In this document: positions 8,997-17,295 of the stretch, piece by piece
How the letters are laid out: every line of letters begins with the position of its first letter
How positions within the stretch are numbered: position 1 is the stretch's first letter
Origin: Tsukamurella paurometabola DSM 20162
GTDB lineage: Bacteria; Actinomycetota; Actinomycetes; Mycobacteriales; Mycobacteriaceae
Reading direction: 5' to 3'
NCBI RefSeq assembly: GCF_000092225.1
Contig: NC_014158.1
Coordinates: 3,162,001 to 3,226,000 of the forward strand
Length of the DNA stretch: 64,000 nt
The notes under the pieces: model-generated
Told to the model about the DNA's origin: nothing
Database searches by the model: none
Seen by the model: the letters and a program-made list of their open reading frames with translations, nothing else
Program-made: the position numbers and the translations under genes

Positions 8997-9944
8997 TCAG
9001 CCCGGAAAGCGCGGGATCGACCGCATCACGCCGGCCCGGAACATCGCCGTGGTCAACACCTGGTAGAACCGCTCACGGCTGCGGAGGTCGGCCCAGCTCC
9101 AGTGGCATACGACCATGCCCAGGGTCGCGAAGTCGCTGTCGCGGCGCTTCTCGTAACGCCGACGGTCCGCGTCGCGCTCGTACTTGCCGTCCCCGTCGAA
9201 CTCCCCGACGAGTGGACCCCATCGGAAGTCGGCGTAATAGACCCGATCGGCCACGACGAACCTGCGCTGCAGCTCGGGCATCGGCAGCTTCCACTCGATC
9301 ATCCGTGCGCGGGACCACGACTCGCCCACCGACTCGCTGCTCTGCACCGAGTCCCGGAGCGCGCGCAGCGCGGTCTCCCGTCCGGTCCGAGGTCCCAGCT
9401 CCTCGATCACCCGGATCAGATCCGCGAGAGGCACGCTCGGCCGGCTGGCCTGCGTCGGGAACCGTGACGCACGACGCGCACCGTCGAAAACGGCGAGCGC
9501 CTGCTCATAGTTCCCCGCCAACGCGGTATCCACGGCGGTACGGGCGGGCGACGTCAGTCTGAGCCCCTCGAGCACCACCACGTCCTGCGGCGGGAGTGGG
9601 CGCGGATGGACGTGCCGTTTGGCGCTCACGAAACCGCCGCGGTGTCGATGGTCGATCGTGCTGTGCACGCGGCTGAAGTCGGGATCGAGCATCGGCAGGC
9701 CCCACAGGACGGCCGCACTCTGGTGACTCAGCACGCCCCATCCGCCCACGGTCCCTGCGGCCCGCACCATGCGCGCGTACTCCGTCCAGGGCTCGCCGAC
9801 CGGCAGGTCGGTGTAGACCGTCGGCCACAGCATTCGTAGCTTCCTGGTCCTGATCGCCTGCCGGATCCCGTTCCGGGTCCATCCCTGGGCCAGCAGTAGA
9901 TCCCGAGTCAGCAATTCCCCCACGAGGCCGATCCTGGCGCACAC
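8997..9944 (-). CDS. AbiEi/DUF559-like protein (winged-helix N-terminus plus endonuclease-like domain)
   Basis: About 315 residues. The N-terminal third (LTRDLLLAQGWTRNGIRQAI and following) resembles the winged-helix domain of AbiEi-type type IV antitoxins. The C-terminal third carries YYADFRWGPLVGEFDGDGKY followed by ERDADRRRYEKRRD, the acidic/lysine pattern of the DUF559/Vsr-like nuclease fold. Such proteins are common as single genes in actinobacteria and their function is unproven. No toxin partner lies alongside. The GTG at 9944 gives the longest form; a GTG at 9923 or a TTG at 9914 (behind GGGG) are alternatives. Short palindromic repeats flank the gene on both sides. Confidence 0.65.
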   Translation of the reverse strand: MCARIGLVGELLTRDLLLAQGWTRNGIRQAIRTRKLRMLWPTVYTDLPVGEPWTEYARMVRAAGTVGGWGVLSHQSAAVLWGLPMLDPDFSRVHSTIDHRHRGGFVSAKRHVHPRPLPPQDVVVLEGLRLTSPARTAVDTALAGNYEQALAVFDGARRASRFPTQASRPSVPLADLIRVIEELGPRTGRETALRALRDSVQSSESVGESWSRARMIEWKLPMPELQRRFVVADRVYYADFRWGPLVGEFDGDGKYERDADRRRYEKRRDSDFATLGMVVCHWSWADLRSRERFYQVLTTAMFRAGVMRSIPRFPG

Positions 9945-10130
9945 GTGTCACCCATCCGCTCCGTGAGCAACTGCCGATACCCCGCTCATCCACAGAACCG
10001 GCGTCATCCACAGGGGGCTTGCCTGATCCATTCGTGTGTGCCGCCGCCACCCTCCCTAGCGGGGGTGTGCGCTCCCCCGGTCCAGGGACCGAGGGAGTGC
10101 CCGCTGACAGAGGGAGCAGCAGGCCCCTAG

Positions 10131-10230
10131 CGGGAGAGCGACGGTGCGTCCCTCGCGGGAGAGCGACGGTGCGTCCCTCGCGGGAGAGCGACGGTGCGTC
10201 CCTCACGGGAGAGCGACGGTGCGCCCCTAG
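10131..10230. repeat. 25-bp tandem repeat, four copies
   Basis: Units at 10131-10155, 10156-10180, 10181-10205 and 10206-10230 read CGGGAGAGCGACGGTGCG followed by TCCCTCG or a variant. The first two copies are identical, the third differs at its last base and the fourth at a few bases near its end. A partial fifth copy begins at 10231. Each unit boundary re-creates a CCCTCGCGGGAG-type palindrome related to elements at 8895-8979, 10052-10065 and 10124-10136. The array touches the stop codon of the minus-strand MFS gene. Confidence 0.85.
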
Positions 10231-11441
10231 CGGGAGGCGCGGGCGGGTTCGCGGGCGGCGGGAGCCACGACGATCGCCACGGCGACGGCACCGAGCACCA
10301 CGATCAGCGCGGAGAGCAAGGTGATCCGCGAACCGAGGGCGCCGATGATCGGTGGGCCGGCGAGGAACGAGAGGTAGCCGATGGTCGAAACTACGGACAC
10401 CCGCGCCGCGGCCATTCGCGGATCATCGGCGGCGGCCGACATACCCACCGGGAAGCCGAGCGAGGCACCCAGACCCCAGAGCGCGACACCGACGTAGGCG
10501 GCCCAGGTGGGACCGAAAATCACCAGCGACAGGCCGGCGAAGGCCAGCACACCGCACGCGCGCAGGGTGGGCACGCGGCCGAACCGGTCGAGCACCTTGG
10601 TGCCGGCGAACCGTCCGATGGTCATGAACGTCACGAAGACGGCGAAGGTGAGTGTGCCGACGGTCTTCGACGTGCCGTGATCGTCGACCATCGCCAGCGC
10701 CAGCCAGTCGTTCGCGCTGCCCTCGGTCAGAGCCATACCCAGAACCATGAGCCCGATCACGAGCGTGCGCGGCTCGCGCCAGACGGCGAGCCGTTCGCGG
10801 CGCGAGACGGGCGCGTGGTCGGCGGCGTCATGCGCCTCGTAGGGCACCTGCCGTAGCGCGAACCAGCCCGCGATCAGTAGTACCGCGTTCACCACCAGCA
10901 GGTGCGCGAGCAGCGGTACGTGCGCCGCCTGTGCTGCCGCCGCGGTCAGCGCGCCGGCGACGGTGCCCAGCGAGAACGCGGCATGGAAGGCCGGCATCAC
11001 GGTGCGGCCCAACGCCCGCTCGTTCTCGGCTCCGGAAAGGTTCATGCATACGTCCGTCACTCCGTGCGAGAGGCCGACCAGCACGAGCGGCAGCAGAGTC
11101 AGCAGGTACACGCCCGACTGCGCGCCCGCAGCAGCCGCGATCATGGTGACGCCGAGCGCGGGTACGGTCACGGCCATCACCCGGCGCGCGCCGAACCGAG
11201 CCGCCAGTGCCCCGGAACCGAGCAGGCCCACCACCGAACCGACGGCGAGCCCGAAGGTGAGCAGGCTCACCTGGAGCGTGGTGGCGCCGAGATCGTCGCG
11301 GACCTGCGGCAATCGGCCCAGGTAGCTGGCGAACGTCAGGCCGCTGAGCGCGAAGATCACGAAGACGCCGTTGCGCCACGCGAGCACCGAGCCCGGTGCG
11401 GCCTGCGCCTTTCTCTCCTGGAAATCCACGCTCACGATCAA
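10227..11441 (-). CDS. MFS permease, controlled by the divergent LacI regulator
   Basis: A 404-residue major facilitator protein with about twelve hydrophobic segments and the loop 2-3 motif GSGALAARFGARRV. It resembles the YbjJ-like or sugar-transporter branches of the superfamily; the substrate is not evident. The ATG at 11439-11441 lies only 3 bp from a perfect 16-bp LacI-type operator shared with the divergent regulator, so repression by that regulator is very likely. A sugar or sugar-derivative substrate would fit a LacI partner. This is inference. Confidence 0.8.
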   Translation of the reverse strand: MIVSVDFQERKAQAAPGSVLAWRNGVFVIFALSGLTFASYLGRLPQVRDDLGATTLQVSLLTFGLAVGSVVGLLGSGALAARFGARRVMAVTVPALGVTMIAAAAGAQSGVYLLTLLPLVLVGLSHGVTDVCMNLSGAENERALGRTVMPAFHAAFSLGTVAGALTAAAAQAAHVPLLAHLLVVNAVLLIAGWFALRQVPYEAHDAADHAPVSRRERLAVWREPRTLVIGLMVLGMALTEGSANDWLALAMVDDHGTSKTVGTLTFAVFVTFMTIGRFAGTKVLDRFGRVPTLRACGVLAFAGLSLVIFGPTWAAYVGVALWGLGASLGFPVGMSAAADDPRMAAARVSVVSTIGYLSFLAGPPIIGALGSRITLLSALIVVLGAVAVAIVVAPAAREPARASR

Positions 11442-11444
11442 CCT

Positions 11445-11460
11445 TTCGAAACGTTTCGAA
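11445..11460. promoter_or_regulatory. LacI-family operator (perfect 16-bp palindrome)
   Basis: TTCGAAACGTTTCGAA is a perfect palindrome with the central CG typical of LacI/GalR operators. It lies between the divergent MFS start (11441) and the LacI-type regulator start (11484). Confidence 0.85.
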
Positions 11461-11483
11461 CACTACTGCTAGGCTAGGTGCCC

Positions 11484-12476
11484 ATGGCACGAGGGTCAAA
11501 CCGCGTGACGTTGGTCCACGTCGCGGAGACGGCCGGCGTCTCGCTATCGACGGCCTCGCACGCCTTCGGCATCGACAAGCCGATCAGCGAGGCCACTCGC
11601 GCCCGCGTCCTCGCGGCCGCAGCCGAGCTCGGCTATGAGGGCCCCGACCCCCGTGCCCGGTCGCTGCGCAGCGGCCGCACCGAGATCATCGGGGTACAGA
11701 TCGACGACGAGGCCGGACGCGCCTTCCGAGATCCGGTGATCATCGGCATCCTGGACGGAGTCACCAGCGCTCTGGCGGACAGCCCCAATTCGGTTCTGTT
11801 GATACCGGATTCGGTTCCTCCGGAGCGACTGCGCGCCCTTCCGGTCGACGGGGTGATCGCCGCGGGCTGTTCTCCGCACCTCGCCGCCTTGCGCGAAGCG
11901 ATGGCGCGCCGGGAACTCCCCGTGGTCACCGCCGGCGATCAAGTCGATGAGCTCGGCTGTGTGGGCGTCGAGAATCGCGCCGCCACCGCCCGGCTCACCG
12001 CGCACCTGTCCGACCTCGGACACCGCGCGGTAGGCATCGTCAAACTCAGTCCGAGCACGGTCGAGGTCGCCCGGACCGGTGCCGCACTCGCCGCCTACCC
12101 TGCGGCACCCTCGGTGTCCGCCGCGGACAGCACCATCGACGAGGGAGTCCGGGCCGGCGGCGCGCTGCTCGACGGCAATCCCGGCCTCACCGCGATCATC
12201 GCGCAATCCGATCTCCTCGCCGCCGGCGTCGTCCGCGCCGCGGAGAGCCGAGGATTGCGAGTACCCGAAGATCTCTCGGTCACCGGGTTCGACGGCATCC
12301 GAGTGGACGGATTCGCCCGCCGGCTCACCACGATTCGGCAACCCCTGGTCGAGATGGGACGCCTCGCCGCCGAAGCGGTGCTCGCCTCGCTCGATGGTGC
12401 GCCGCTGCCCACCACCGCCATGCCGGTGGAGCTCGTGCTCGGCGATACCACCGGTCCGGCGCCTCAGCGGAGCTGA
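11484..12476 (+). CDS. LacI-family transcriptional regulator
   Basis: About 330 residues. The N-terminal helix-turn-helix reads VTLVHVAETAGVSLSTASHA, followed by the hinge region ARSLRSGRTEIIGVQI. The remainder is a periplasmic-binding-protein-like effector domain ending with the family pattern VTGFDGIRVDGFARRLTTIR. The ATG at 11484 is preferred; a GTG two codons upstream (11478) is possible. It is divergent from the MFS permease with the operator between them, so it is probably autoregulated. Its 3' end overlaps the convergent acyltransferase gene by 13 bp. Confidence 0.9.
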   Translation: MARGSNRVTLVHVAETAGVSLSTASHAFGIDKPISEATRARVLAAAAELGYEGPDPRARSLRSGRTEIIGVQIDDEAGRAFRDPVIIGILDGVTSALADSPNSVLLIPDSVPPERLRALPVDGVIAAGCSPHLAALREAMARRELPVVTAGDQVDELGCVGVENRAATARLTAHLSDLGHRAVGIVKLSPSTVEVARTGAALAAYPAAPSVSAADSTIDEGVRAGGALLDGNPGLTAIIAQSDLLAAGVVRAAESRGLRVPEDLSVTGFDGIRVDGFARRLTTIRQPLVEMGRLAAEAVLASLDGAPLPTTAMPVELVLGDTTGPAPQRS

Positions 12477-13792
12477 GCCACCTCGCGCAGCGCCTCATCG
12501 AGCAGCGTCGCGTAGTCGTCCGGATCGGGGACGGCGGTGCGTGAGCTGGTAACGGACAGGGTCACCGTGTCTCCCAGGCCGTGCACGCCGTGGGTGAGCC
12601 CCATCGCGGGCGACAGGGCGGGGAAGCCGGCGGTGAACACCGCACGGCCGCCGAGTAGTTCGAGGTCGGCCGGCCCCCGGTTCACGCTGGAGACCACGGT
12701 GGCGCCGGCCATCGTCTCGGGCCGCAGCTCCGGATCGAAGGCGTCCACACCGAACCGCGCGAGCGGCGCGGGCGTCGCATCGTCGGGTGCGGAGACGATG
12801 CGCCACAGCGGGTCCGCAGCGCGGGCGCGCGCGGCGGCCAGGGCGGCCGTGATCCGGTGCGGCCGTTGCGCGACCGGCACACCGGGCAGCAGCGGAACGG
12901 AGACATTGCCGAAGGCATTGCGCTCCCCCGGTTTCCGCTCCCGCGCGACCATCACCTCCGCGCACAGCGTGTCCGGCACCCCAGCGCCCCGCACCCGCAG
13001 GTACCGCTCCACCGCGAGCGAGACGGCCGTGAGCGCGCCGACCGTCACGGTCCCGGCGGCGGCGAGTCCGGCGTGATCACGCACCAACATCCGCACATCG
13101 CGGCCGGCATCGGGGCGGGCGTTGAGCGGGGTGATCGGGCAGCCTGGCACGGGCGGCGGCAGTGCTCCCGCGGCGGTCCGCGCGGCGATGCGGTCCCGGG
13201 CCGACTGCACACGCATGCCCCGGATCACGGTGCGCGCCATATCGACCGGGAACCCGGCGAGGCCACGGATCACCCGCACCGCGTCCGGGGCGGCCGCAGT
13301 CGGCACGACGGCGGGTCCGGCGGGCGCGGACGAGAACAGCGCGCGGGCGATCTCCGCGGTGCGGCGCCCGTCGGCGAGGCAGTGCGCCACCTGCAGTACC
13401 AGCACAGTCGCGACGCCGGTGCACCGCGGCACACCGCGGACGGACGGGAAAACGTGCAGACGCCACGGCGCTACGGTGGCGTCGACCTGGCGGGTGAATA
13501 GGCGGGCCACCGCCGCGGGGATCCTCTCCCAGGTGTGCGCGATCCCCTCCCGGACGTCGACCACCTCGGTCGGCGCCCAGGACGGCCGTTCCACATCGAA
13601 GGGGGCCGGCGCCACCCGGATCCGCAGATCCGGGATCGACGGCGCGCGGGCGAAGACGACGTCGGCGACCTCGGCAGCCGTCGGCGCGGGTCCCTCACCG
13701 TGATCGAAGGCGTACAGCAGGAACTGGTCGCTGGGGATCACCGCCGACGCCCAGTGGGTGCGGGCGTCGCGCGGGGACAGCAGCGGGCTCAC
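12464..13792 (-). CDS. WS/DGAT-family acyltransferase (wax ester synthase / diacylglycerol acyltransferase-like)
   Basis: A 442-residue protein with the two-part architecture of actinobacterial WS/DGAT enzymes, which make triacylglycerol or wax esters from acyl-CoA. The catalytic motif is degenerate: VAHCLADGRR keeps HxxxDG but has alanine instead of the first histidine of HHxxxDG. The C-terminal DUF1298 part has SSVNRGPADLELLGG and the later VHGLGDTVTLSVTS segment. The GTG start overlaps the stop of the ROK kinase gene by 4 bp (GTGA), so the two are translationally coupled. The catalytic histidine and aspartate remain, so it may be active. Confidence 0.75.
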   Translation of the reverse strand: MSPLLSPRDARTHWASAVIPSDQFLLYAFDHGEGPAPTAAEVADVVFARAPSIPDLRIRVAPAPFDVERPSWAPTEVVDVREGIAHTWERIPAAVARLFTRQVDATVAPWRLHVFPSVRGVPRCTGVATVLVLQVAHCLADGRRTAEIARALFSSAPAGPAVVPTAAAPDAVRVIRGLAGFPVDMARTVIRGMRVQSARDRIAARTAAGALPPPVPGCPITPLNARPDAGRDVRMLVRDHAGLAAAGTVTVGALTAVSLAVERYLRVRGAGVPDTLCAEVMVARERKPGERNAFGNVSVPLLPGVPVAQRPHRITAALAAARARAADPLWRIVSAPDDATPAPLARFGVDAFDPELRPETMAGATVVSSVNRGPADLELLGGRAVFTAGFPALSPAMGLTHGVHGLGDTVTLSVTSSRTAVPDPDDYATLLDEALREVAQLR

Positions 13793-14696
13793 GGCAGCAG
13801 ATCGCGCCGGTAGACCAGTCCCGCGGCGCCGACCAGTGGCGCATCCTTGCCGAGACCGGCCGGCACCACGCGGGCGGCGGCCACGTACGGCAGCGGATGC
13901 TGCGCCAGTTCCGCCTGCACCTGGTCGACGAAATCATCTGCGACGTTGCAGAATCCGCCGCCGAGGGCGATCACCTCGACCGGAACCAGGGCGACCGCGC
14001 TGCCGATCCCCTGGCCGAGGGCGGCGGCGCACCGTCGGACCGCGGCGACCGCGACCGGATCGCCCACCCGGTAAGCGGCACCGAGCTCCTCACCGGTCGT
14101 ACCGGCGAATCCCTGCGTCCGGGCCCACTCCACGGTATGCGGCCCGGAGGCGACGGATTCGAGCATGGTGGTGCGTCCCAGGCTGTCCGAGCCGGTGAAA
14201 CCCGAAAGCTCCACCTGCCCGATATGACCGGCGTTGCCGCCGAGCACCCGTCCGTTCACCACGAGTCCGCCACCGATGCCGGTGGAGACCACCATGCCCA
14301 GCACATCGTCATGTCCGCGACCGGCACCGAGCCAGTGCTCGGCGAGCACGATGGCGACCCCGTCGCGGCGGAACTCCACGGGCAGCCCACCAGCAGCGTC
14401 CGCGACGGTGTCGCGCAGAGGGAATCCGTGCAGGGCCTCGATGTTGATCGGGGCGGTGGTGCCGGCGGCCTCATCGACCGGGCCGGCGGAGGCGAGGCCG
14501 ACGGCCGTGACCTCGACGTCGGGAGCGGCGGCCAGAGCGTCCCGGACGACGCCCGTGATCCGCTCCGCCAGTTCCGCGGTCGTGGCCTCGCGGCAGTGGG
14601 GGCGCGGCGCCGGGTCTCCTCGATCACCGCGCCCTCGGGCGTGACGAGTGCAGCGGCCACCTTGGTCCCGCCGAGGTCCACGGCGAGCACCGTCAT
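13789..14696 (-). pseudogene. ROK-family sugar kinase, frameshifted by one base
   Basis: The N-terminus (MTVLAVDLGGTKVAAALVTP, with the ROK ATP motif DLGGTK) starts at the ATG at 14694-14696 and overlaps the glgP stop (ATGA). The rest of the kinase (from EATTAELAERI on, including STGIGGGLVVNGRVLGG) is in another frame. The total length leaves remainder 2 on division by 3, so one missing base restores the protein; the plus-strand GGGGG at 14598-14602 is the likeliest place. The repaired protein would be 302 residues. The usual ROK zinc motif CxCGxxGC is absent (GFTGSDSLGRTT instead). Sequencing error or true inactivation cannot be separated here. Confidence 0.8.
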
Positions 14697-17170
14697 CGCG
14701 CGTACCTGACGAGGCCGAGCTCGGCGGGGCCGGCGAGGAGGCGGTGTTGTGGCAGTACCCGCACCGCGAAGCCGAACCGGCCCACATGTGCGGGAAGTAC
14801 CGCGCGGTAGCGGCTGCCGTCGAAGTGCAACCGGACGGGCGCGCCGCCCACCAGCTTTCCGGTGTCATCGACGCCGCCGATCACGGCCTCGACGCGCACG
14901 TCACCGTCCTCGAGGTCGCCGAGGTCGATCTCGGCGGTGAGGTCCACGCCGTCGGGCACCACCTGCGCCTGGGACGCCCCGACGCGCACCGCGTCCCAGC
15001 CCTGCCGGACTCGGCGGGTGTAGTCGACCAACTCGTCGACGAGGGGGCGGACGGCGCGCGCCGACCGGGCCGCGGGGCGGTAGTAGTCGGTGGCGTACTC
15101 ACGGACCATCCGATCGGCGGACACCTCGGGACCGGTAACGGCGAGTGTGTGCCGCACCTTCGCCATCCATCGCGGCGGCGCATCGCCGGGTTCGCGCCGG
15201 TCGTAGAACGTGGGGACCACCTCGTGTTCGAGGAGGTCGTAGAGGGCATCGGCCTCGATGTCATCACGCCGGCCGGGGTCGATGCCGATCGCCGAAGGGA
15301 TGGCCCAACCGTTCTGGCCGTCGTACAGCTCATCCCACCAGCCGTCGAGCACGGAGAGGTTGAGGCCTCCGTTGAGGGCACTCTTCATGCCCGACGTTCC
15401 GCACGCCTCGAGCGGGCGCAGCGGATTGTTCAGCCAGACGTCGCAGCCGTGGTAGAGGTATCCCGCCATGCCGATCGAGTAGTCGGGCAGGAAGGCGATC
15501 CGGTGCCGGATGGCGCGGTCGTCGGTGAAAGCCAGAAGCTGCTGCAGCAATCGCTTGCCCTCGTCATCGGCGGGGTGGCTCTTGCCTGCGATCACCACCT
15601 GGACGGGACGATCCCGGTCGAGCAACAGTGCGCGCAGGCGGTCGGGATCGCGGAGCATCAGGGTGAGCCGCTTATAGGTGGAGACCCGCCGGGCGAAACC
15701 GATGGTGAGCGTATCGGGGTCGAACATCCTTTCCGTCCAACCGAGTTCGGCGTCGACGGCGCCGCGCTCACGCCAGGCCGCTCGGGTGCGGTCACGAACC
15801 TCGTCGACGAGCCGGGACCGCAGCGCGCCACGGAGGCGCCACAGCGCCTCATCAGGCAGGGCGAGCGGATCGGATGCACGTTCCTGCACCAGCCGGTGCG
15901 CCCAGGTGCCGCGGTGCACGCCGTTGGTGACCGAGCCGATCGGCACCTCGCTCGGTTCGAAACCGGACCACAGGCCGGAGAACATCTCAAGGCTCACCAC
16001 ACCGTGCAGCGCGGAGACGCCGTTCGCACGCTGAGCAAGCCGGAATCCCATGTGGGCCATGTTGAAGACGTTCGGATCGGCTTCGGCGCCGAGCGCGATC
16101 ACCTCATCGAGGGGCACGGTGGGCAGCAGCGAGCACATCTGCCCACCGTCACCGAAGTACCGGCGCACCAGGTCGGCGGGGAACCGGTCGATCCCGGCGG
16201 GCACCGGTGTGTGGGTGGTGAAGACGGTGGCGGTGCGGGCAACGGCTTTGGCGGCCTCGTAGGTCAGTTCCTCGGTGGCCATGAGTTCCCGGATGCGTTC
16301 GAGGCCGAGGAATCCGGCGTGCCCCTCGTTCGCGTGGAAGACCTCGATGCCGGGATGCCCGGTGAGGTCGCAGAAGGCTCGGGCGGCACGGACGCCGCCG
16401 ATGCCGAGCAGGAGCTCTTGCCGGAGCCGGTGTTCGGCGTCGCCGCCGTAGAGCCGGTCCGTCACACCGCGCAGATCGGCGTCGTTGACGTCGATGTCGG
16501 TGTCCAGCAGCAGCAGTGGGATGCGGCCGACGAAGGCCCGCCACACCGCGGCGTGCAGCACGCGGCCTTCGGCGAGGGTGATCGAGACGGTGAGCTGCTG
16601 CCCGTCCGAGAGCTGAACCGGTTTCAGCGGAAGCATTTTCGGGTCCAGGACGGGGTACTGCTCCAGCTGCCACCCGTCGGCGGAGAGCGACTGCTGGAAG
16701 TAGCCGTGCCGGTACAGCAGCCCCAACGCGAGCAGCGGTAGACCGAGATCGGAGGCTGCCTTGAGATGGTCGCCGGCGAGCACTCCGAGGCCGCCCGAGT
16801 AGTTGGGCAGGGTCTGGCTGATACCGAACTCCATCGAGAAGTACGCGATGGCGCGGGCGCCGTCCTTCAGACCGTCCGCCCATGCCGGGCGGGCGAGATA
16901 GTCGTGCAGGTCCGCCTCGACCGCCCGCACCCGGGCCACGTACTCGGGATCGTCGCCGAGCAACGCGACTCGCGCCTGATCGGCACCGCGGAGCGCGGCC
17001 AACGGATCGTGGGTGGCGGCCCAGGCCTCGGGTGCGAGCGCGGCGAACAGATCCTGGGTGGGGCCGTGCCACACCCAGCGCAGGTTGAGGGCGAGTTCGG
17101 CGAGCGGCGCGAGCGTCTCGGGATAGACGGGCTCGACGGTGAAGGTTCCGGTGGCGTGCACGACAGCCAA
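14693..17170 (-). CDS. glgP: Alpha-glucan (glycogen/maltodextrin) phosphorylase, actinobacterial type
   Basis: An 825-residue GT35 phosphorylase that releases glucose 1-phosphate from alpha-1,4-glucan. It begins with the DUF3417 domain of the actinobacterial branch (LNLRWVWHGPTQDLF). The active-site regions are YFSMEFGISQTLPNYSGGLG near residue 112, HANEGHAGF, NGVHRGTWAHR, and EACGTSGMKSALNGG with the pyridoxal-phosphate lysine. Length is normal for the family. It heads a coupled operon with the ROK kinase (4-bp overlap) and the WS/DGAT gene, which suggests a link between glycogen breakdown and neutral-lipid formation. Confidence 0.93.
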   Translation of the reverse strand: MAVVHATGTFTVEPVYPETLAPLAELALNLRWVWHGPTQDLFAALAPEAWAATHDPLAALRGADQARVALLGDDPEYVARVRAVEADLHDYLARPAWADGLKDGARAIAYFSMEFGISQTLPNYSGGLGVLAGDHLKAASDLGLPLLALGLLYRHGYFQQSLSADGWQLEQYPVLDPKMLPLKPVQLSDGQQLTVSITLAEGRVLHAAVWRAFVGRIPLLLLDTDIDVNDADLRGVTDRLYGGDAEHRLRQELLLGIGGVRAARAFCDLTGHPGIEVFHANEGHAGFLGLERIRELMATEELTYEAAKAVARTATVFTTHTPVPAGIDRFPADLVRRYFGDGGQMCSLLPTVPLDEVIALGAEADPNVFNMAHMGFRLAQRANGVSALHGVVSLEMFSGLWSGFEPSEVPIGSVTNGVHRGTWAHRLVQERASDPLALPDEALWRLRGALRSRLVDEVRDRTRAAWRERGAVDAELGWTERMFDPDTLTIGFARRVSTYKRLTLMLRDPDRLRALLLDRDRPVQVVIAGKSHPADDEGKRLLQQLLAFTDDRAIRHRIAFLPDYSIGMAGYLYHGCDVWLNNPLRPLEACGTSGMKSALNGGLNLSVLDGWWDELYDGQNGWAIPSAIGIDPGRRDDIEADALYDLLEHEVVPTFYDRREPGDAPPRWMAKVRHTLAVTGPEVSADRMVREYATDYYRPAARSARAVRPLVDELVDYTRRVRQGWDAVRVGASQAQVVPDGVDLTAEIDLGDLEDGDVRVEAVIGGVDDTGKLVGGAPVRLHFDGSRYRAVLPAHVGRFGFAVRVLPQHRLLAGPAELGLVRYAR

Positions 17171-17295
17171 GCCTATTGCCTGCCCGGGACCGCTGCGACG
17201 TTACCGGCGGGTCACTTGCCCCGGTCGGCGGCGAGCACCACGACGCGACGCCGAGGCCGCCGCAGGGCGGAGTCGCTCGCACCTCGCCGGCCTGC

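Noticed and set aside
8997-9944. A complete type IV toxin-antitoxin system.
   Set aside because: Only the AbiEi-like domain is present. No AbiEii-type nucleotidyltransferase gene lies on either side.
10131-10230. The 25-bp tandem units as a CRISPR array.
   Set aside because: The units are head-to-tail with no variable spacers and no cas genes nearby, so this is a minisatellite.
14590-14610. Programmed ribosomal frameshifting in the ROK kinase.
   Set aside because: There is no canonical slippery heptamer with a downstream stimulator, and two other genes here show the same kind of one-base change, so an indel is more likely.
14648-16741. A 697-codon open frame on the plus strand.
   Set aside because: Antisense to glgP, whose active-site motifs are unmistakable. 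The translation resembles no protein and has no ribosome site.
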